Source: Phlebotomus papatasi (taxonomy: Eukaryota > Arthropoda > Insecta > Diptera > Psychodidae). Taken from it: a DNA stretch of 64,000 bases. The notes below the pieces were generated by a model. It was not told the DNA's origin. It made no database searches and was given only the letters and a program-made list of their open reading frames with translations. How positions within the stretch are numbered: position 1 is the stretch's first letter; each line of letters opens with the position of its first letter. A program made the translations under genes and the position numbers. This document shows positions 33,889 through 46,003 of the stretch, in pieces. The stretch is from assembly GCF_024763615.1 (NCBI RefSeq), contig NC_077222.1:80910001-80974000 (forward strand). The letters run 5' to 3'.

Positions 33889-34924
33889 TATAATCAAAAC
33901 TTTTCTATATCATTAGCTAACAGTGTAATCTGTGGGAACATATTTTAATAAAAGTTTCCGAGATCATACACTCTTGTTTTTTACTTAATGGTTTTAAATA
34001 ACAAAACTACACGCGGGGATGTTTAGGACACCTGAACGGGGGATGAATGGGACGTTGATTTTTAACAAGATTGTAAGTGGCGCGCAAACCGTTACTGTCA
34101 AAATGGAGAGTAATTCCCAATTTCTACTGGAAATCTCCCTCTTGTGCAAACTTTAACAGTTCAGCAGTAGCCTACGGAGACAAACCATCAATGTCTTGGT
34201 AATCAATAATTTCTTCTCCTGAGGATATTTGACCTTTACCTAATCCCGTTAAAAAGTATATTCTCGAAAATTTCTCTAGCAGTATCCTCTACAATTCTCA
34301 CAAGTTCCACAGAAAAAGCAAGGCGAGAGCTCATATAAACAAGGAAAAACAGTTACTATGCAGTTGTCGTAAAATCAAACAGAAATTCCATTAAAGTTTG
34401 TTTTGGGAATCGTTTTGATTAGAGCAGCGGCTGGTGGAGATGAAGGGTATTTTGCAAATGAAAATTTCTACCCGATATAAACTTTGCTGGCAACCTTATC
34501 AATCATCCCAATTTTGGAGTTATTAAGCTTAAATCAATTTGGGATTTTTTATCCAACCTCAATATTCGTGGTCAGGGAGTCGCGGAAAAAATACTTGATG
34601 GTTTGAGCCCGATTAGAGGATATAAAAATGAGAACAATGTGATTATTAAGAATTTGATCACATAATAGTGCCCATAAAGACATCTTTAAGTTTTCCAATA
34701 TTTATTTTATTTTTTTTAAATAAATTATGTAAGAAATAAGACTTCAAAATAGTTTTCAAATTTTTACCATACTGTAATCGCAGTAATTCAAATTAATTTA
34801 TAAATTCTTCATGTATTTCTGACTTCATTTTTTGCGATTTTTTTTTGACCGTTGATTTGATTCCTTCGTAAATTATTTTCTAATGTTCTAATGTTTAGAA
34901 CTAGAATATTTTACCATTATTTGA
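33889..34924. other. Intergenic, repeat-like, no gene recognised
   Basis: The stretch 34430-34680 (ACCCGATATAAACTTTGCTGG and following) is distantly like the repeat at 830-1080. The rest is AT-rich without ORFs or paired ends. Confidence 0.4.
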
Positions 34925-35863
34925 TTAAAAACTCCTTCTGCAGAATGCATTTACACATGTTTTGTATGAGCCACGGCAGTTGTAACACATATTATCTTTA
35001 TTTGAAGTACTTGTACTACTGGTAAACTGAACCTGATTTCTTGGGATATCAGAGAAGAACTGCAGCGAATTTGAGAAGATTTTTTCTTGTGCCCAGAGTT
35101 GAAAGTCGACAACTTGCTTAGCTGTCAACAAAGATGGATTTCTTCCGCACAAAACGAGTTCTTTGATGGACATCGTTGGGAATCTTATGAGGTAAATCAA
35201 TTTTCCCAGTTCCTTTCGGAAGTCTTCATCAGTAAATGTTGCGTTGTTAAAATGACGCTTTAGCATTTTCACAATTGCTGCATATAATTCATACTCTGAA
35301 CATGGTAGATTTGAAGATTCCAGTATTATTTTTATTATACGCTTGTGAGCTGCAGAAGTTGTAAGGCTCTCTATGATCTTTACTGGGGATACCTCACAAA
35401 TTTGCTTTATATGTCCACTGAGCATTTTAATTTCAAATTTATCAATCGACTCGAAATAGACTGCCAAATTTTCTGCATTTAGAAATTGTTTTATAAATTC
35501 TATTACCTTGAAGGTCAAGTCATCGACGAAGTACTTCATGGAAGCATAGAGGATTTCCAGAAAATTTTGCTCATTGATATTTACCGGCCTTTTGTAGATA
35601 TGCTTGATCAATTTGATGAAAGTCTCGTACGATATATCTGTGATTGAAATTTTCTCTGAACTTTCCCCGTCGTCGTCGTTACTGGATGAAGATGAAGCAA
35701 ATTGCTTCTCGAACACCTCACTGTTCTTTGCAAGCTGAAACTTTTCCGCAAGCAGAAGCGCTCCGCCATGATTTGGAAAGATGAACTTCACGTCAAAATT
35801 TTCACCAAATTCAATGCGATTTACTGCCATCAAGCTGCTTTCATCTGATGATGCACCTGCCAT
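34925..35863 (-). CDS. BTB/POZ-BACK protein, paralog 2
   Basis: Single-exon gene of 312 residues, clearly paralogous to the genes at 27576 and 36176: NRIEFGENFDVKFIFPNHGG, NSEVFEKQF, ITDISYETFIKLIKHIYK, LEILYASMKYFVDDL and LIRFPTMSIKELVLCGR. A Ser-rich acidic insertion (SSSSSNDDDGESS) lies in the BTB region near residue 57. The C-terminal Cys motif is changed to C-YN-C-RGSYKT-C-VNAF-C, with four instead of two residues between the last pair. It is divergent from paralog 3, with 312 bp between the starts. Probable Cullin-3 adaptor type, inferred from family only. Confidence 0.87.
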   Translation of the reverse strand: MAGASSDESSLMAVNRIEFGENFDVKFIFPNHGGALLLAEKFQLAKNSEVFEKQFASSSSSNDDDGESSEKISITDISYETFIKLIKHIYKRPVNINEQNFLEILYASMKYFVDDLTFKVIEFIKQFLNAENLAVYFESIDKFEIKMLSGHIKQICEVSPVKIIESLTTSAAHKRIIKIILESSNLPCSEYELYAAIVKMLKRHFNNATFTDEDFRKELGKLIYLIRFPTMSIKELVLCGRNPSLLTAKQVVDFQLWAQEKIFSNSLQFFSDIPRNQVQFTSSTSTSNKDNMCYNCRGSYKTCVNAFCRRSF

Positions 35864-36175
35864 TCTTCAACTTTTTTAAGAAAAAAAAACTTGAATATTT
35901 TGATTTTATAGGCTCCTTATTGACGATCACCACGATCACGGAATCATACGGAACCAAAAAAAATGTAGCTAGAAAAATACGCTAGTGGCGCTGTAGTCGT
36001 GGATAAGTTCCGTTCCGAATTTCCGAATATTACGGTGTGTTTTTTATGCAACGGCTCTTGTGATTTCTTGGAACGCTTCGAACGCTTGGAACTCTTGGAA
36101 TCTCAATAAAAGTAAATATTTTTATCAAATCAATTTTTCAAGCAAAGATAAAAGTATATTTGTTTTTTTTTCAGC
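35864..36175. promoter_or_regulatory. Divergent promoter between BTB paralogs 2 and 3
   Basis: It contains a tandem 9-bp repeat at about 36068-36103 with units close to TTGGAACGC (four units). A splice acceptor TTTTTTTTCAG sits 1 bp before the paralog 3 ATG, implying a 5' UTR intron. Regulatory meaning is inferred. Confidence 0.45.
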
Positions 36176-37072
36176 ATGGCGTCAACAAGTTCTACAAACT
36201 CAGTGGCTATAAATAGTGTAGAATTTGGCCAAAATCCCGATGTAAAGTTTTTATTTCCGAATAACGGAGGAGCCACATTGCTTGCAGAGAAGGTGGAACT
36301 TGCAAACAAAAGCGAAGTGTTCAAGAATCAATTTTCTTGCGATATAACTGATAATGGAGGAAGGGAGTCAATTCCTATCACGGATATATCTTTCGACACG
36401 TTCAGTAAAATGATCTCACACATCTACGGAACTAAGATTGCCATAGATAAGGCAAACTTCAGGGAAATACTCTATGTTTCTAGGAAATATTTCCTGGATG
36501 ACTTGACAGTCTTGGTCATTGAGTTTCTGAAACAATTTCTCAATGCTGATAATTTGGCTGAACACTTTGAATTTATCGAGAAATTTGATATCAAGATGCT
36601 AAACGATTATATGGCATATCACTGCAGGAAGTTTCCATTGACTGTAATCAATACGCTTACGATTTCTGCGCCTCATAAGCGCATCTTGCACATTATTTTA
36701 AAATCCCCAATAATTTCCTGCACAGAATATGATCTGTACCAAGCAGTTGTAACGATGTTGATCCGGCAGCAGAAGAATAAGGTTTTTGACGAAGAGATAT
36801 TTAAAAAAGAACTTGGAAAAATGATTTATTTAATAAGGTTTCCTACAATGACAGTATCACAATTAATTTCCTGTGGTACAAAGCCTTCTCTCCTGAGTGA
36901 GAAACAACTGGTTGATCTTTTGCTCTGGGTACAAGATAAGAAATTTTCAACTACTTTGCAGTTTTTCTCTAATGTTCAAAGATTCAATGAAAATATTCTA
37001 AATCTAAAAGATATGTGTCTTAAATGTCGTGCAACTAACATATACTGCAAGAAATGTGATAGATCCTTCTAA
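36176..37072 (+). CDS. BTB/POZ-BACK protein, paralog 3
   Basis: Single-exon gene of 298 residues. BTB: VEFGQNPDVKFLFPNNGGAT, KSEVFKNQFSCD, ITDISFDTFSKMISHIYGTK, REILYVSRKYFLDDL. BACK-like helices lie around residues 125-240 (FIEKFDIKMLNDYM, ELGKMIYLIRFPTMTVSQL). It closes with the four-Cys motif C-LK-C-RATNIY-C-KK-C, the same spacing as paralog 1. It looks closer to paralog 1 in the N-terminus (MAST, NPDV, KSxVFKNQF). An intact frame suggests function; partners are unknown. Confidence 0.87.
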   Translation: MASTSSTNSVAINSVEFGQNPDVKFLFPNNGGATLLAEKVELANKSEVFKNQFSCDITDNGGRESIPITDISFDTFSKMISHIYGTKIAIDKANFREILYVSRKYFLDDLTVLVIEFLKQFLNADNLAEHFEFIEKFDIKMLNDYMAYHCRKFPLTVINTLTISAPHKRILHIILKSPIISCTEYDLYQAVVTMLIRQQKNKVFDEEIFKKELGKMIYLIRFPTMTVSQLISCGTKPSLLSEKQLVDLLLWVQDKKFSTTLQFFSNVQRFNENILNLKDMCLKCRATNIYCKKCDRSF

Positions 37073-37530
37073 TCTTTTAGACTTTAGTTTAGATTAACGA
37101 GAGCTTCAGTGAAAGTATATTAAAGGAGAATAATTACTATTTTCTACAAGCAACTGCTAATAAAAGATTTTTCCTTAAAAAATACTCAAAAATATCGAAT
37201 GAATTCAATATTAACATTTATAAGGGAGGATATTATGCAAAATATAAATAAAAACTCAAATTTCCATGAGTTCCTTCCATTACCATTTGACTACCAATCT
37301 GTAAAAAAAATAATAAATGTGAATAAAACACTGCTCTTTTATTTTTAAAATTTCTTAAAATTCTGGACTATGAATTTCGAATAAAAATTTGTTATCGGTT
37401 ATTGAACGGTTCATTATCGGTACAAAACTGATTGGAATCGCGGTTCATAATTTTGTCTGAAATTTCAAGACTTTCCTAACGAGCCCATACATGACCCCGT
37501 TCCGCCCCATTCGCTTGGTAAAGGGACAGA
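37073..37530. other. 3' flank of BTB paralog 3
   Basis: Candidate poly(A) signals include AATAAA at 37247-37252. AT-rich sequence with no further gene; GGTTCATTATCGGTACAAAAC near 37408 is loosely like 54830-54950. Confidence 0.4.
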
Positions 37531-38497
37531 TAGGGGAAAGTCGTCTGCCTTCAAACGAAAAATGGAGTTCCAAATTTAAGATTTTTTTCTGAAGAATCCA
37601 CAAAATGGATTTTATTTTCTACTACACCAAAAAATTCTCTTGTTCATTCGGCGTATATGATTACCTCATTTAGCACTTGCAAGTCCTCAGTTTTTCCTTT
37701 TGAGGAAATTAAAAAAGTGATGTCGATTTGTATGAAGGCCGCTGGCATAGTCTGCCTTCAAACGCGAGGCAGCTGCCTTTAAATGTTTTTTTTTTCACTG
37801 AGAATATTGAATCAATAAAACTAAATGGGCTATAAATCAATAGGTTGAAGCCTAACGCACTCACTAAAATCATTACTGCAGTCAAAAGACATTAAACAAT
37901 AACTTTTCTTCACATTTTTCTGAAGAACTGTTTTGCACTTGAAAATTTGGAAGAAAAAGCCATTGAAGTTGAAAATTGTCAACTTGAAACATCCAGGCCG
38001 GAGCAAGATAGCAGGTTATAAGTATTTGTATGACGTTCGTCAGAGAAAAGTAGGAGTTCGATTTCACATGTTTTGATGTATGGAAAGATAGGATTTAAAG
38101 GCACACGACATTGGCATTTAAAGGCTGCTGCAGGGTGATATTTGCAAATTTTTGCCACCCACAAAAATTGTGTCATCTGAACCAAAATGTATTAACAGAA
38201 ATATTAAGCCTGATTAACCTTCTATGTGTCACAATGGAAGATTTATTTGTAAAATGATTTTTACTATGAAAAATCACATGATTTGTGGAACATCAAAATT
38301 ACAGTTTAGAGCTCATTTTCATTTTTTTTGATCTACCATCTAGGAAATAGGAGCTAGGCTCTCCATTTTTTGATGATTTGTGAGGATGATGGATATCTAC
38401 CTAATAGTTAATAGAATATAATTTATGCTTTTGAGAATAACGAAAAAATCGCAACATTTGAAGGCTGCTGCATTTAAAGGCAGACGACTTTCCCCTA
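37531..38497. mobile_element. MITE, GGGGAAAGTCGTCTGCCTT family, complete
   Basis: The ends are TAGGGGAAAGTCGTCTGCCT and AGGCAGACGACTTTCCCCTA, TA-bounded, 0.97 kb. Subterminal repeats of GCCTTCAAACG / CATTTAAAGGC type recur internally at 37740 and 38095. A truncated relative is at 3241-3403. No ORF. Confidence 0.82.
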
Positions 38498-39596
38498 ATC
38501 TTAACCGGTTTATGTATAGGTGAGATTCTTAACGTCAGCTAACTTAGAATGCTTGCAAATTCGATTTAGAGCTGAAGTTGTGGAACTCCATTCTCAGTTA
38601 ACTTGAACCAAATTCGTCAAATTATACAATTTTTTTATTTAACCCTTTAACTCTTTCGTCTCCTTTGGGACTCTGGGTACTGGGTACCCATGGAAAAAAT
38701 AATTTTTTTTAGACTATTTAGAATCGATAAAATTCCGATTCTTGTGGATGATTACAAACTATAAGGATGTCCAAATCTAGGATGTTTTTTGCAGGATCCC
38801 AATTAACTCCTCCCGGCGGGACCAAACTACGTATAAACTGTGTATATACGTTGTACGAATACTCAGTATCATCATGTACGCCCATACATTTTACTCAGTA
38901 CTATTTGCACCAAATGAGACCCGAAGTGTGCTTTGGTGTGAGGGTGTCCGTGTGAAGTATTATCTCTTACTTAGATAGAATTCATTATTCATCAAATATT
39001 GGAATAAAAATCCATAATTTTAATCAATTTATTTTTAATGTCCAATTTTATCCTCAGTGTCCAAAATAAGAAACTGGACAAAATTATGAGCCTTTCCCCT
39101 AATTAAAAATAGGAGAAACCTTATTTCAAAGCTGCCCCAGTTTCCCCTAGTTTCCTTCAGAGGATTTGCACACCTTGAACCAATGGAACAACATTGATTT
39201 TTGCCTTAAAAGCAAAAACTGTGACTATCAGAAAGGTGGAAGAAGTAAAAAAAACATTTTTTGGTGGTTTCGGATTATCTATTTGTGGAATTCAATCAAC
39301 TACAAATTGTCGGCGTCTGCTGCAAAATGCTTTGGAATGGATAATACAAAGAAGTGGCTAAAATTCAAGTCACTTCTCCAACAGGAAACTTCGCCATTGA
39401 GAGTAGAAAAAAAAGATTGTTTCAATAAATTACAAATTTGAAGAATTCACTGAATGATTAAAAATTGGGATAAAATTTTCAATGACGCTTTGAGATTTCA
39501 TAAAGTTGTCCTTGAAGCGAGAGAGAGAGGAGAATGATGCAAAAATCTACGTAGTGGTTTTCGATTGGCGATGCTGCATTTGATTAAGCAAACAGA
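38498..39596. mobile_element. Transposon debris: piggyBac MITE fragment and MITE fragment
   Basis: TTAACCCTTTAACTCTTTCG at 38639 starts a piggyBac-type end with palindrome GGGTACCCATGG-like sequence (38686); its body matches 24160-24270 and stops at 38814. From 38975 to 39101 is the left end of the GCTCATAATTTTGNCCAG family, inverted. A 91-codon plus-strand ORF (39166-39441, Lys-rich, with RSKKNIFWWFRI) is unrecognised. SSRs are absent. Confidence 0.5.
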
Positions 39597-42500
39597 TTAG
39601 TCGACCTCCTCAATGGTTGGTCCAGAGCCACCACCAGGAGCTGCACCACCAGCTCCAGGTGCTCCACCAGGTGCACCACCTGGGAAACCACCTGGGAAGC
39701 CACCTGGCATTCCACCAGGAGCACCACCAGCACCAGCATAAATCTTAGTCATGATGGGATTGCAAACTTGTTCCAATTCCTTCTGTCTATGCTCATATTC
39801 TTCCTTGTCGGCCAATTGATTGGCATCCAACCATTTAATTGTCTCATTGCATTTTTCCAGAACCGTATTCTTTTCAGCCTCACTAATTTTATCCTTCACC
39901 TTGTCATCCTCCATGGATGCCTTGAGATTGAAACAATAGGATTCGAGAGAATTCTTGGCAGAAATTGTCTCTCTCTGCTTCTCATCTTCACTCCTGTACT
40001 TCTCAGCCTCATTCACCATCCTCTCAATTTCCTCCTTACTCAGTCGTCCCTTGTCATTGGTAATGGTGATCTTATTCTCCTTATTGGTTGACTTCTCCAG
40101 GGCAGTCACATTGAGAATTCCATTGGCATCAATATCAAATGTCACCTCAATCTGAGGCACTCCACGTGGAGCCGGTGGAATTCCAGACAGCTCAAATTTA
40201 CCAAGGAGATTGTTATCCTTGGTCATGGCACGTTCACCTTCGTACACCTGAATCAACACACCTGGCTGATTGTCCGAGTATGTGGTGAATGTTTGGGTTT
40301 GTTTGGTGGGAATGGTAGTGTTCCTCTTGATGAGGACACTCATGACACCACCAGCTGTCTCAATACCCAATGACAGGGGTGTCACATCGAGCAACAGAAG
40401 ATCCTGCACCTCCTCTGACTTATCACCATGGAGAATAGCTGCCTGAACAGCTGCCCCATAGGCAACAGCCTCATCGGGATTGATACTCTTATTGAGATCT
40501 TTGCCATTGAAGAAGTCCTGAAGAAGCTTCTGTACCTTGGGAATACGCGTTGAACCACCAACCAACACAATATCATGGATTGTACTCTTGTCCATCTTGG
40601 CATCACGAATAGCCTTCTCCACCGGTTCCATTGTCGAACGGAACAGATCAGCATTGAGCTCCTCGAAACGAGCACGTGTGATGGAGGTATAAAAGTCCGT
40701 ACCCTCAAACAGTGAATCAATCTCAATGTTAGCCTGAGTTGATGATGACAGTGTTCTCTTTGCACGTTCACATGCTGTCCTCAGACGACGCAGAGCACGC
40801 TTGTTACTGGTGAGATCCTTCTTGTGCTTACGCTTGAATTCCTGCACAAAGTGATTGACCAAGCGATTGTCAAAGTCTTCACCGCCCAAATGGGTATCCC
40901 CGGCTGTGGATTTCACCTCAAAGATACCATCATCAATACTGAGAATGGACACATCAAAAGTACCACCGCCCAAATCAAAAATCAACACATTCCTCTCCCC
41001 ACTGGCCTTCTTGTCCAACCCATATGCAATAGCAGCTGCAGTTGGTTCATTGATGATACGCAGTACATTGAGACCAGAAATGGTACCAGCATCCTTTGTA
41101 GCCTGACGCTGGGAATCATTGAAATAGGCCGGAACGGTGATAACAGCATTAGTCACCGTCTTACCCAAATAAGCCTCAGCAGTCTCCTTCATTTTTGTCA
41201 GCACCATCGAACTGATCTCCTCCGGGAAGAATGTCTTCTTCTCATCCTTGTAGAACACCTGAATCTTAGGCTTTCCCTCTACACTCACCACCTCAAATGG
41301 CCAATGCTTCATATCAGCCTGAATGGCTGGATCATCGAATTTGCGTCCAATCAAACGCTTAGCATCTGCAAAGAAACAAAAAATAATGACTCATTTGAAT
41401 ATTTCTTTTTTTTTTAATCAATTTTCCAAGAGAAGAAGACACAAGATACCAGTCACTGGAAACCACTCGTGGAGCAATCTTGAAATTTATTCACGCAACA
41501 GACTAAAAGATAAAATTCAACTGACGTCTGCTGCTTTTTTTTCCCATTTCCGATAAGCACGATTTGCCTTGAACACCCATTTAGTCAGCAAATTCTAAAA
41601 ATTTTGCCTTGTGTGAGCTTAAAGTAAGATACAAAAAATAGCCTCCTCAGAAAATTGATTATTTCGCAAAAATCGTTGTAATATCAAACAAAACGTGGAT
41701 TAAGAATTACAGAATGTTATTTTCAATACAATAAAATCATTTAATAACCTACAAATTTAATCGAAAAATTAATGTTAGAAGAAGAGTTACTGTTGCACCC
41801 GTTACACCATTCATAATTTATGAGAATTCTGACCTTATAATACTGAGACTAAAATCAATGTTATGGGCCATCAAAAATTTAAAGAATAGGGAAACTCGGG
41901 ACAGGAGGATGTGTTATATGTCAAATATTTTAATATTTTTTTTGTATGAAATTGTGTAAAATGAAAATAATGTAGGGTAAAGTGGTACAAGTTGCACAGG
42001 GCTTTTTGTCTTGATAAATTTAGTACTTCATTTTTATTTGTATAATTTTTAATGCTTTAGTTTTATAATTTGGTTCTTTGTGTTAAAAAAAGAATTAGTA
42101 ATATATCAAGAAAAAATCCCCGTCTAACTTGTACCGGCGAATTGTCCAACTTGTAACACTAATTCCAAATTATGTCACTTTACCCTATGCAGTTGTTATA
42201 TTTTTCTAATTTTTTTTATTTTGTAAATTATAATTTTTTCTCTGCCTAAACATTTTATAAACTATTTTTTGTCAAAAATAGTGTTTTTTATAGAATTTCA
42301 ACAAGTTATAATTTCATTAAAAAAAAATAAAAAAGAAATTGATTACACTTTGCAAGAATTTAAACTTTTTTGTCCCTGGGTTCTCATGCTATTTTTTCTA
42401 TTGCTAGGATCAAATGATTTACGAAAATACTTATCATTTTAATATCATTTTGTGTTTTTGCGCCTGTAATTTAGGCAAAACTTTTTGCCGTTTTTTGATA

Positions 42501-45500
42501 ATTGGGTGCCTATATCTCCGATTCTGCTGAACCGATTTACTTCTTAATATGGGAACATTTGTTTTCCTTCAGATGCCCGATAATCCTTTGGACAGATGGA
42601 GTTCCTACAACTGACACCAGGGGCGCTATAGTCTGATATATGTCAGAAAATATGGAAAAATCGAACTTTTTAGCAATTTTAATCAAAAATATCATCTCGA
42701 AAACTAGCACTTTCCCTAACAATCTCTTTTATGGGTTTGATAGAGAATTTTATTAGCTACATTTTCATCCATGTACAACTTTTTTCTCAGATTGTTTTTT
42801 AACCTCGAAATTGAGGTGCAAACGAAAATCGAACATTTAGCCAACTAGAGAAAATCTTTACTATTTCAAACATTTTGACTTCATTTTGTGTTTGAAAAAA
42901 ACAAAATGAAATCATAATGATAAGTATTTTCGTAAATCATTTGACAATAGCAATAGAAAAAATAGCATGAGATCCTAGGGACAAAATCACTGTTGCACAG
43001 TGTTATTCAGACGCCGGAAATATCAAAAAAATCCTTGAGAAAGATAATTTTCGACTAAAATAGCCTTCGAGACTTACCGAGAAATAATAGTTTTTGAGTC
43101 ACTTTCCAAAAATTGTTTTAAGCAAATAAATAAAAATTTGTTCGTTTATTAAGGCAGAAAAAAACGAAACAAAGCCTTTTCTTAAGCCTAAATTTGATGA
43201 CAGACATTAAAATCAAAGTTAAAAAATTCAGTTTTGGTTTTCTGAAATAAAAAAAAATCAAGACAAAATGTCAAATTTATGAAAAGTTTTGAACTCGTAA
43301 TATCCAAAACACAATAACAAAAATTATTTCCATTAGGGGAAATGCTCATAATTTTGACCAGTTTCTTATTTTGGACACTTTGAGGATAAAATTGGACATT
43401 AAAAATAAATTGATTAAAATTATGGATTTTTATTCCAATATTTGATGAATAATGAATTCTATCTAAATACTTGTTCTTTTTGGAAGATTTTTACACTGAA
43501 TACGTTAAATTTTGAATATGATTTGAGTTGAAATTGCTTTATTGAAAATTCAGTGTGAGCAATTCCTTACGAGAAATATGACAGAACTTCGTAGCTTACT
43601 TCAGTCTTATTTAGTTTTGGTGAAGTACTAACAAAGTTTGTTCGCTGTTTTTGAGTGATATTATTGAATATTCATTGAAAATTGTGTTGATTCACGTTAG
43701 TGGTGATTTGTACATTTGACCTGAAGTGAGATTTGCCTTGTGAATTAGATTTTTCGTGAAAAATGGTCAATTTTCTAAAAGATTCACCAGTGAGGTGATA
43801 GTCTTTATTTTGGACAGGTGTTTTTTCACGAAATTTCGTAAAGTTTTAACTTTTGTGATGACTAGGCTGGACAAATGTCTGGAGAAACAAAAGAGCATCA
43901 TCTCTACGAAAGAGATGTAGCGAGAAATACCTTGAAAGGCTCCCGGAAAGGCCAGGGAATGGGCGAATCCGCACGTATTGGAGTACCGAAGTCAACTCAC
44001 TTTAATGAATGATATGGAAAATTTCCGGGCTTCTTGTGACATTCTACGTTTCCCTTACATGAACAGGAAGAGGACTTGGTAAGATTGGTTCATGAAATGA
44101 AGAACAATGGGCATCTTATTGAGGCGGATTAGCTGTCCAAATTTACAGCCAAGTTGGACAAATTAATAAACAAGTTGTCCAAAATAAGAGCCAAAGTCAC
44201 CTCTACATATCAATTCATTTTTAAACGTATTAAAACTAATTTCAATAAAAATAAGACGATAAATAGCTTGCTAAGTTTCTAAACAACCCTTCTGAAAAGA
44301 GAGTAACAAGAAATGTCAATTAGTATTGAAAATATCGCACTTCAAACTTGGAACATCGATGCTTACAAGCAGACTGGTCAAAATTATGAGCCCTTACCCT
44401 AGACATATTTTTATAGGAAATTTATTCCTCTACAACTTTGTCGAAAATAATTTTTCTCTATCTTTACGAGAAATGTGCTTAAATTGAGCTAATTAGGGGG
44501 AAGTGGGGCACCTTTGAAATTGGTTTTTTTTACCTATTTTTAAATAAAATGGAACCTTATTGTGATTTAATCTAGCTGAACAAACAAATTGAGAATATAA
44601 ATTATATCACGATAAGGCTCAACACGATAAGGCGAGGATAACAATACAATGCAGATATACCTAAAGCAAGTACACTTAGAATCAGGGGGGGGGGGGTGAC
44701 ACATTAGCTCTGAAAAATGCGACCGATTTTAGTGTAAATTTTTCCCTGTTTTCGTACACATTTCACGAGATATCTCCAAAACTACGTAGGTTGCCAATTT
44801 GGGGTTTTCGGTCGCCTATTCAATATTAAATTGGCTTCTATTTTGCATTTATATTTTTTGCTAATTCATTCTACTCTGACAGAAAACAGCTAATAAACCC
44901 AAAACATAGGAAATGTCATGCCCCTGCTTAGAATAATTTCTTTTTGAAGAGTTGAAAATGATATTTTTTATAAAAAATTTCTGCTTCAGATAGTTAGATA
45001 AACCCATTTATTTCGCTCGGTCTAGATTCCCAAAATCATTGCAATTTATACTTTCTATATAAAAATTTTGTGCACATTTTCTCTCAAATTGTGTTAAATT
45101 TTCTGTCTGAAGCTAAGCATAAAACAGACCTTGATAAACCGGAAACTTTCTCTTGGCTACGGTGTTTCACAAATTTTCTATCATATTTCTAGTACGAAAA
45201 GTTACTTTTAGAATACTCATTCCACCAAGAAACCCATTCTGCTCCTTAAATAAATTTACAGAAGTTTGAATGAATTAAAATAGTCGCTCTTGGAGTTATA
45301 TTTATGATTTCAAAAAAAAAATCATTCACGCAGTCTTTTCTAATTTTAGCACAAAAGCCACGTTATCATTCATCATGCTAATGATTTTTCTTGCAAAAAA
45401 GTTTAAAAAAAAGAACTGAAGTTTGTTCTCTCTTTGGCGGAAACAAAATGTAACTGTCCCGCTCTGCCTGCTATGATTCGACCCTGTGTAGCATTTGCAA

Positions 45501-45824
45501 ATCAAAGGTATCTTCAATTACGTAATCACGGAGAAAATTTCCAGTCTTCCGTTTTTTTCCTCTTTCTTATTTGACTCTGGATTTCTTGTTCTTTCTTTTT
45601 GCTTAGTATTCGTACTTACCAAAGATGGTGTTTGTCGGATTCATGGCCACTTGGTTTTTGGCGGCATCACCAATGAGACGCTCAGTCTCTGTGAATGCCA
45701 CATAGGATGGCGTGGTGCGGTTGCCCTGATCATTGGCGATGATTTCCACTTTTCCATGCTGGAAAACACCCACGCAGGAGTACGTGGTGCCCAGATCGAT
45801 ACCAACAGCTGGAGCCTTAGCCAT
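39597..45824 (-). CDS. Hsc70-4: Heat shock cognate 70 (cytosolic Hsc70-4/HSPA8)
   Basis: ATP-dependent cytosolic and nuclear chaperone. Coding exons are 45620-45824 and 39597-41365, joined in phase 1 across a 4.25-kb intron, giving 657 residues. The start is MAKAPAVGIDLGTTYSCVG (ATPase phosphate loop). Further signatures are IFDLGGGTFDVS and VLVGGSTRIPKVQKLL. The substrate domain has DVTPLSLGIETAGG. The tail is GGFPGG-type repeats ending GPTIEEVD, the EEVD that binds TPR co-chaperones, so it is cytosolic rather than ER or mitochondrial. A 5' UTR exon (about 46308-46425) lies upstream behind a 474-nt intron. Intron position and length fit the constitutive cognate, not stress Hsp70. Mps1 ends only about 200 bp upstream of its transcription start, same strand. 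Confidence 0.96.
41973..42187. mobile_element. MITE, GGGTAAAGTGGTACAAGTTG family
   Basis: The left end TAGGGTAAAGTGGTACAAG and right end ATTATGTCACTTTACCCTA, with inner ACTTGTACC, lie in the Hsc70-4 intron. About 215 bp, TA borders, imperfect inverted repeats. Confidence 0.7.
42372..42988. mobile_element. Fold-back element in Hsc70-4 intron
   Basis: Arms of about 95 bp: left TGTCCCTGGGTTCTCATGC (42371) to ATCATTTTGTGTTTTTG, right CAAAATGAAATCAT to GCATGAGATCCTAGGGACA (42982). The spacer of about 400 bp contains CCTATATCTCCGATTCTGCTG, resembling the start-of-window repeat. Confidence 0.65.
43334..44401. mobile_element. MITE, GCTCATAATTTTGNCCAG family, complete copy
   Basis: TAGGGGAAATGCTCATAATT to AATTATGAGCCCTTACCCTA, 1.07 kb, collinear with 19941-21013 with scattered substitutions. 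Hsc70-4 intron. Confidence 0.87.
44494..44640. mobile_element. Partial MITE, GTGGGGCACCTTTG family
   Basis: TAGGGGGAAGTGGGGCACCT matches the left end of the 6951 and 10014 elements. A body with TTGTGATTTAATCTAGCTG follows, but the right terminus is missing. Confidence 0.5.
44704..44932. repeat. Dispersed 230-bp repeat, copy 2 (inverted)
   Basis: Complement of 5755-5993: ACGTAGGTTGCCAATTTGGG at 44786 and ACATAGGAAATGTCATGCCC at 44905. It follows a G-run at 44684-44695. Confidence 0.6.
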
Positions 45825-46003
45825 TTTTCTTCACTAAACAGGGAAAAGAAAAAGGAAAAATCATTATTTCCAGCTTAAAATAAAATCAAAAAAAAACCGG
45901 AAAATGTGGACATGCAAGGTCAAGGATTTGCAGTGATGCAGCAAAATATGGTGAAAATTGTTCCGCATTCAAGGTTCTTTTGTTCTCTGGCCCAGCAACG
46001 CGC

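Noticed and set aside
40824..41417. 197-codon plus-strand ORF opposite Hsc70-4
   Set aside because: It is antisense to the conserved Hsc70 ATPase exon; its openness reflects codon bias of the real gene.
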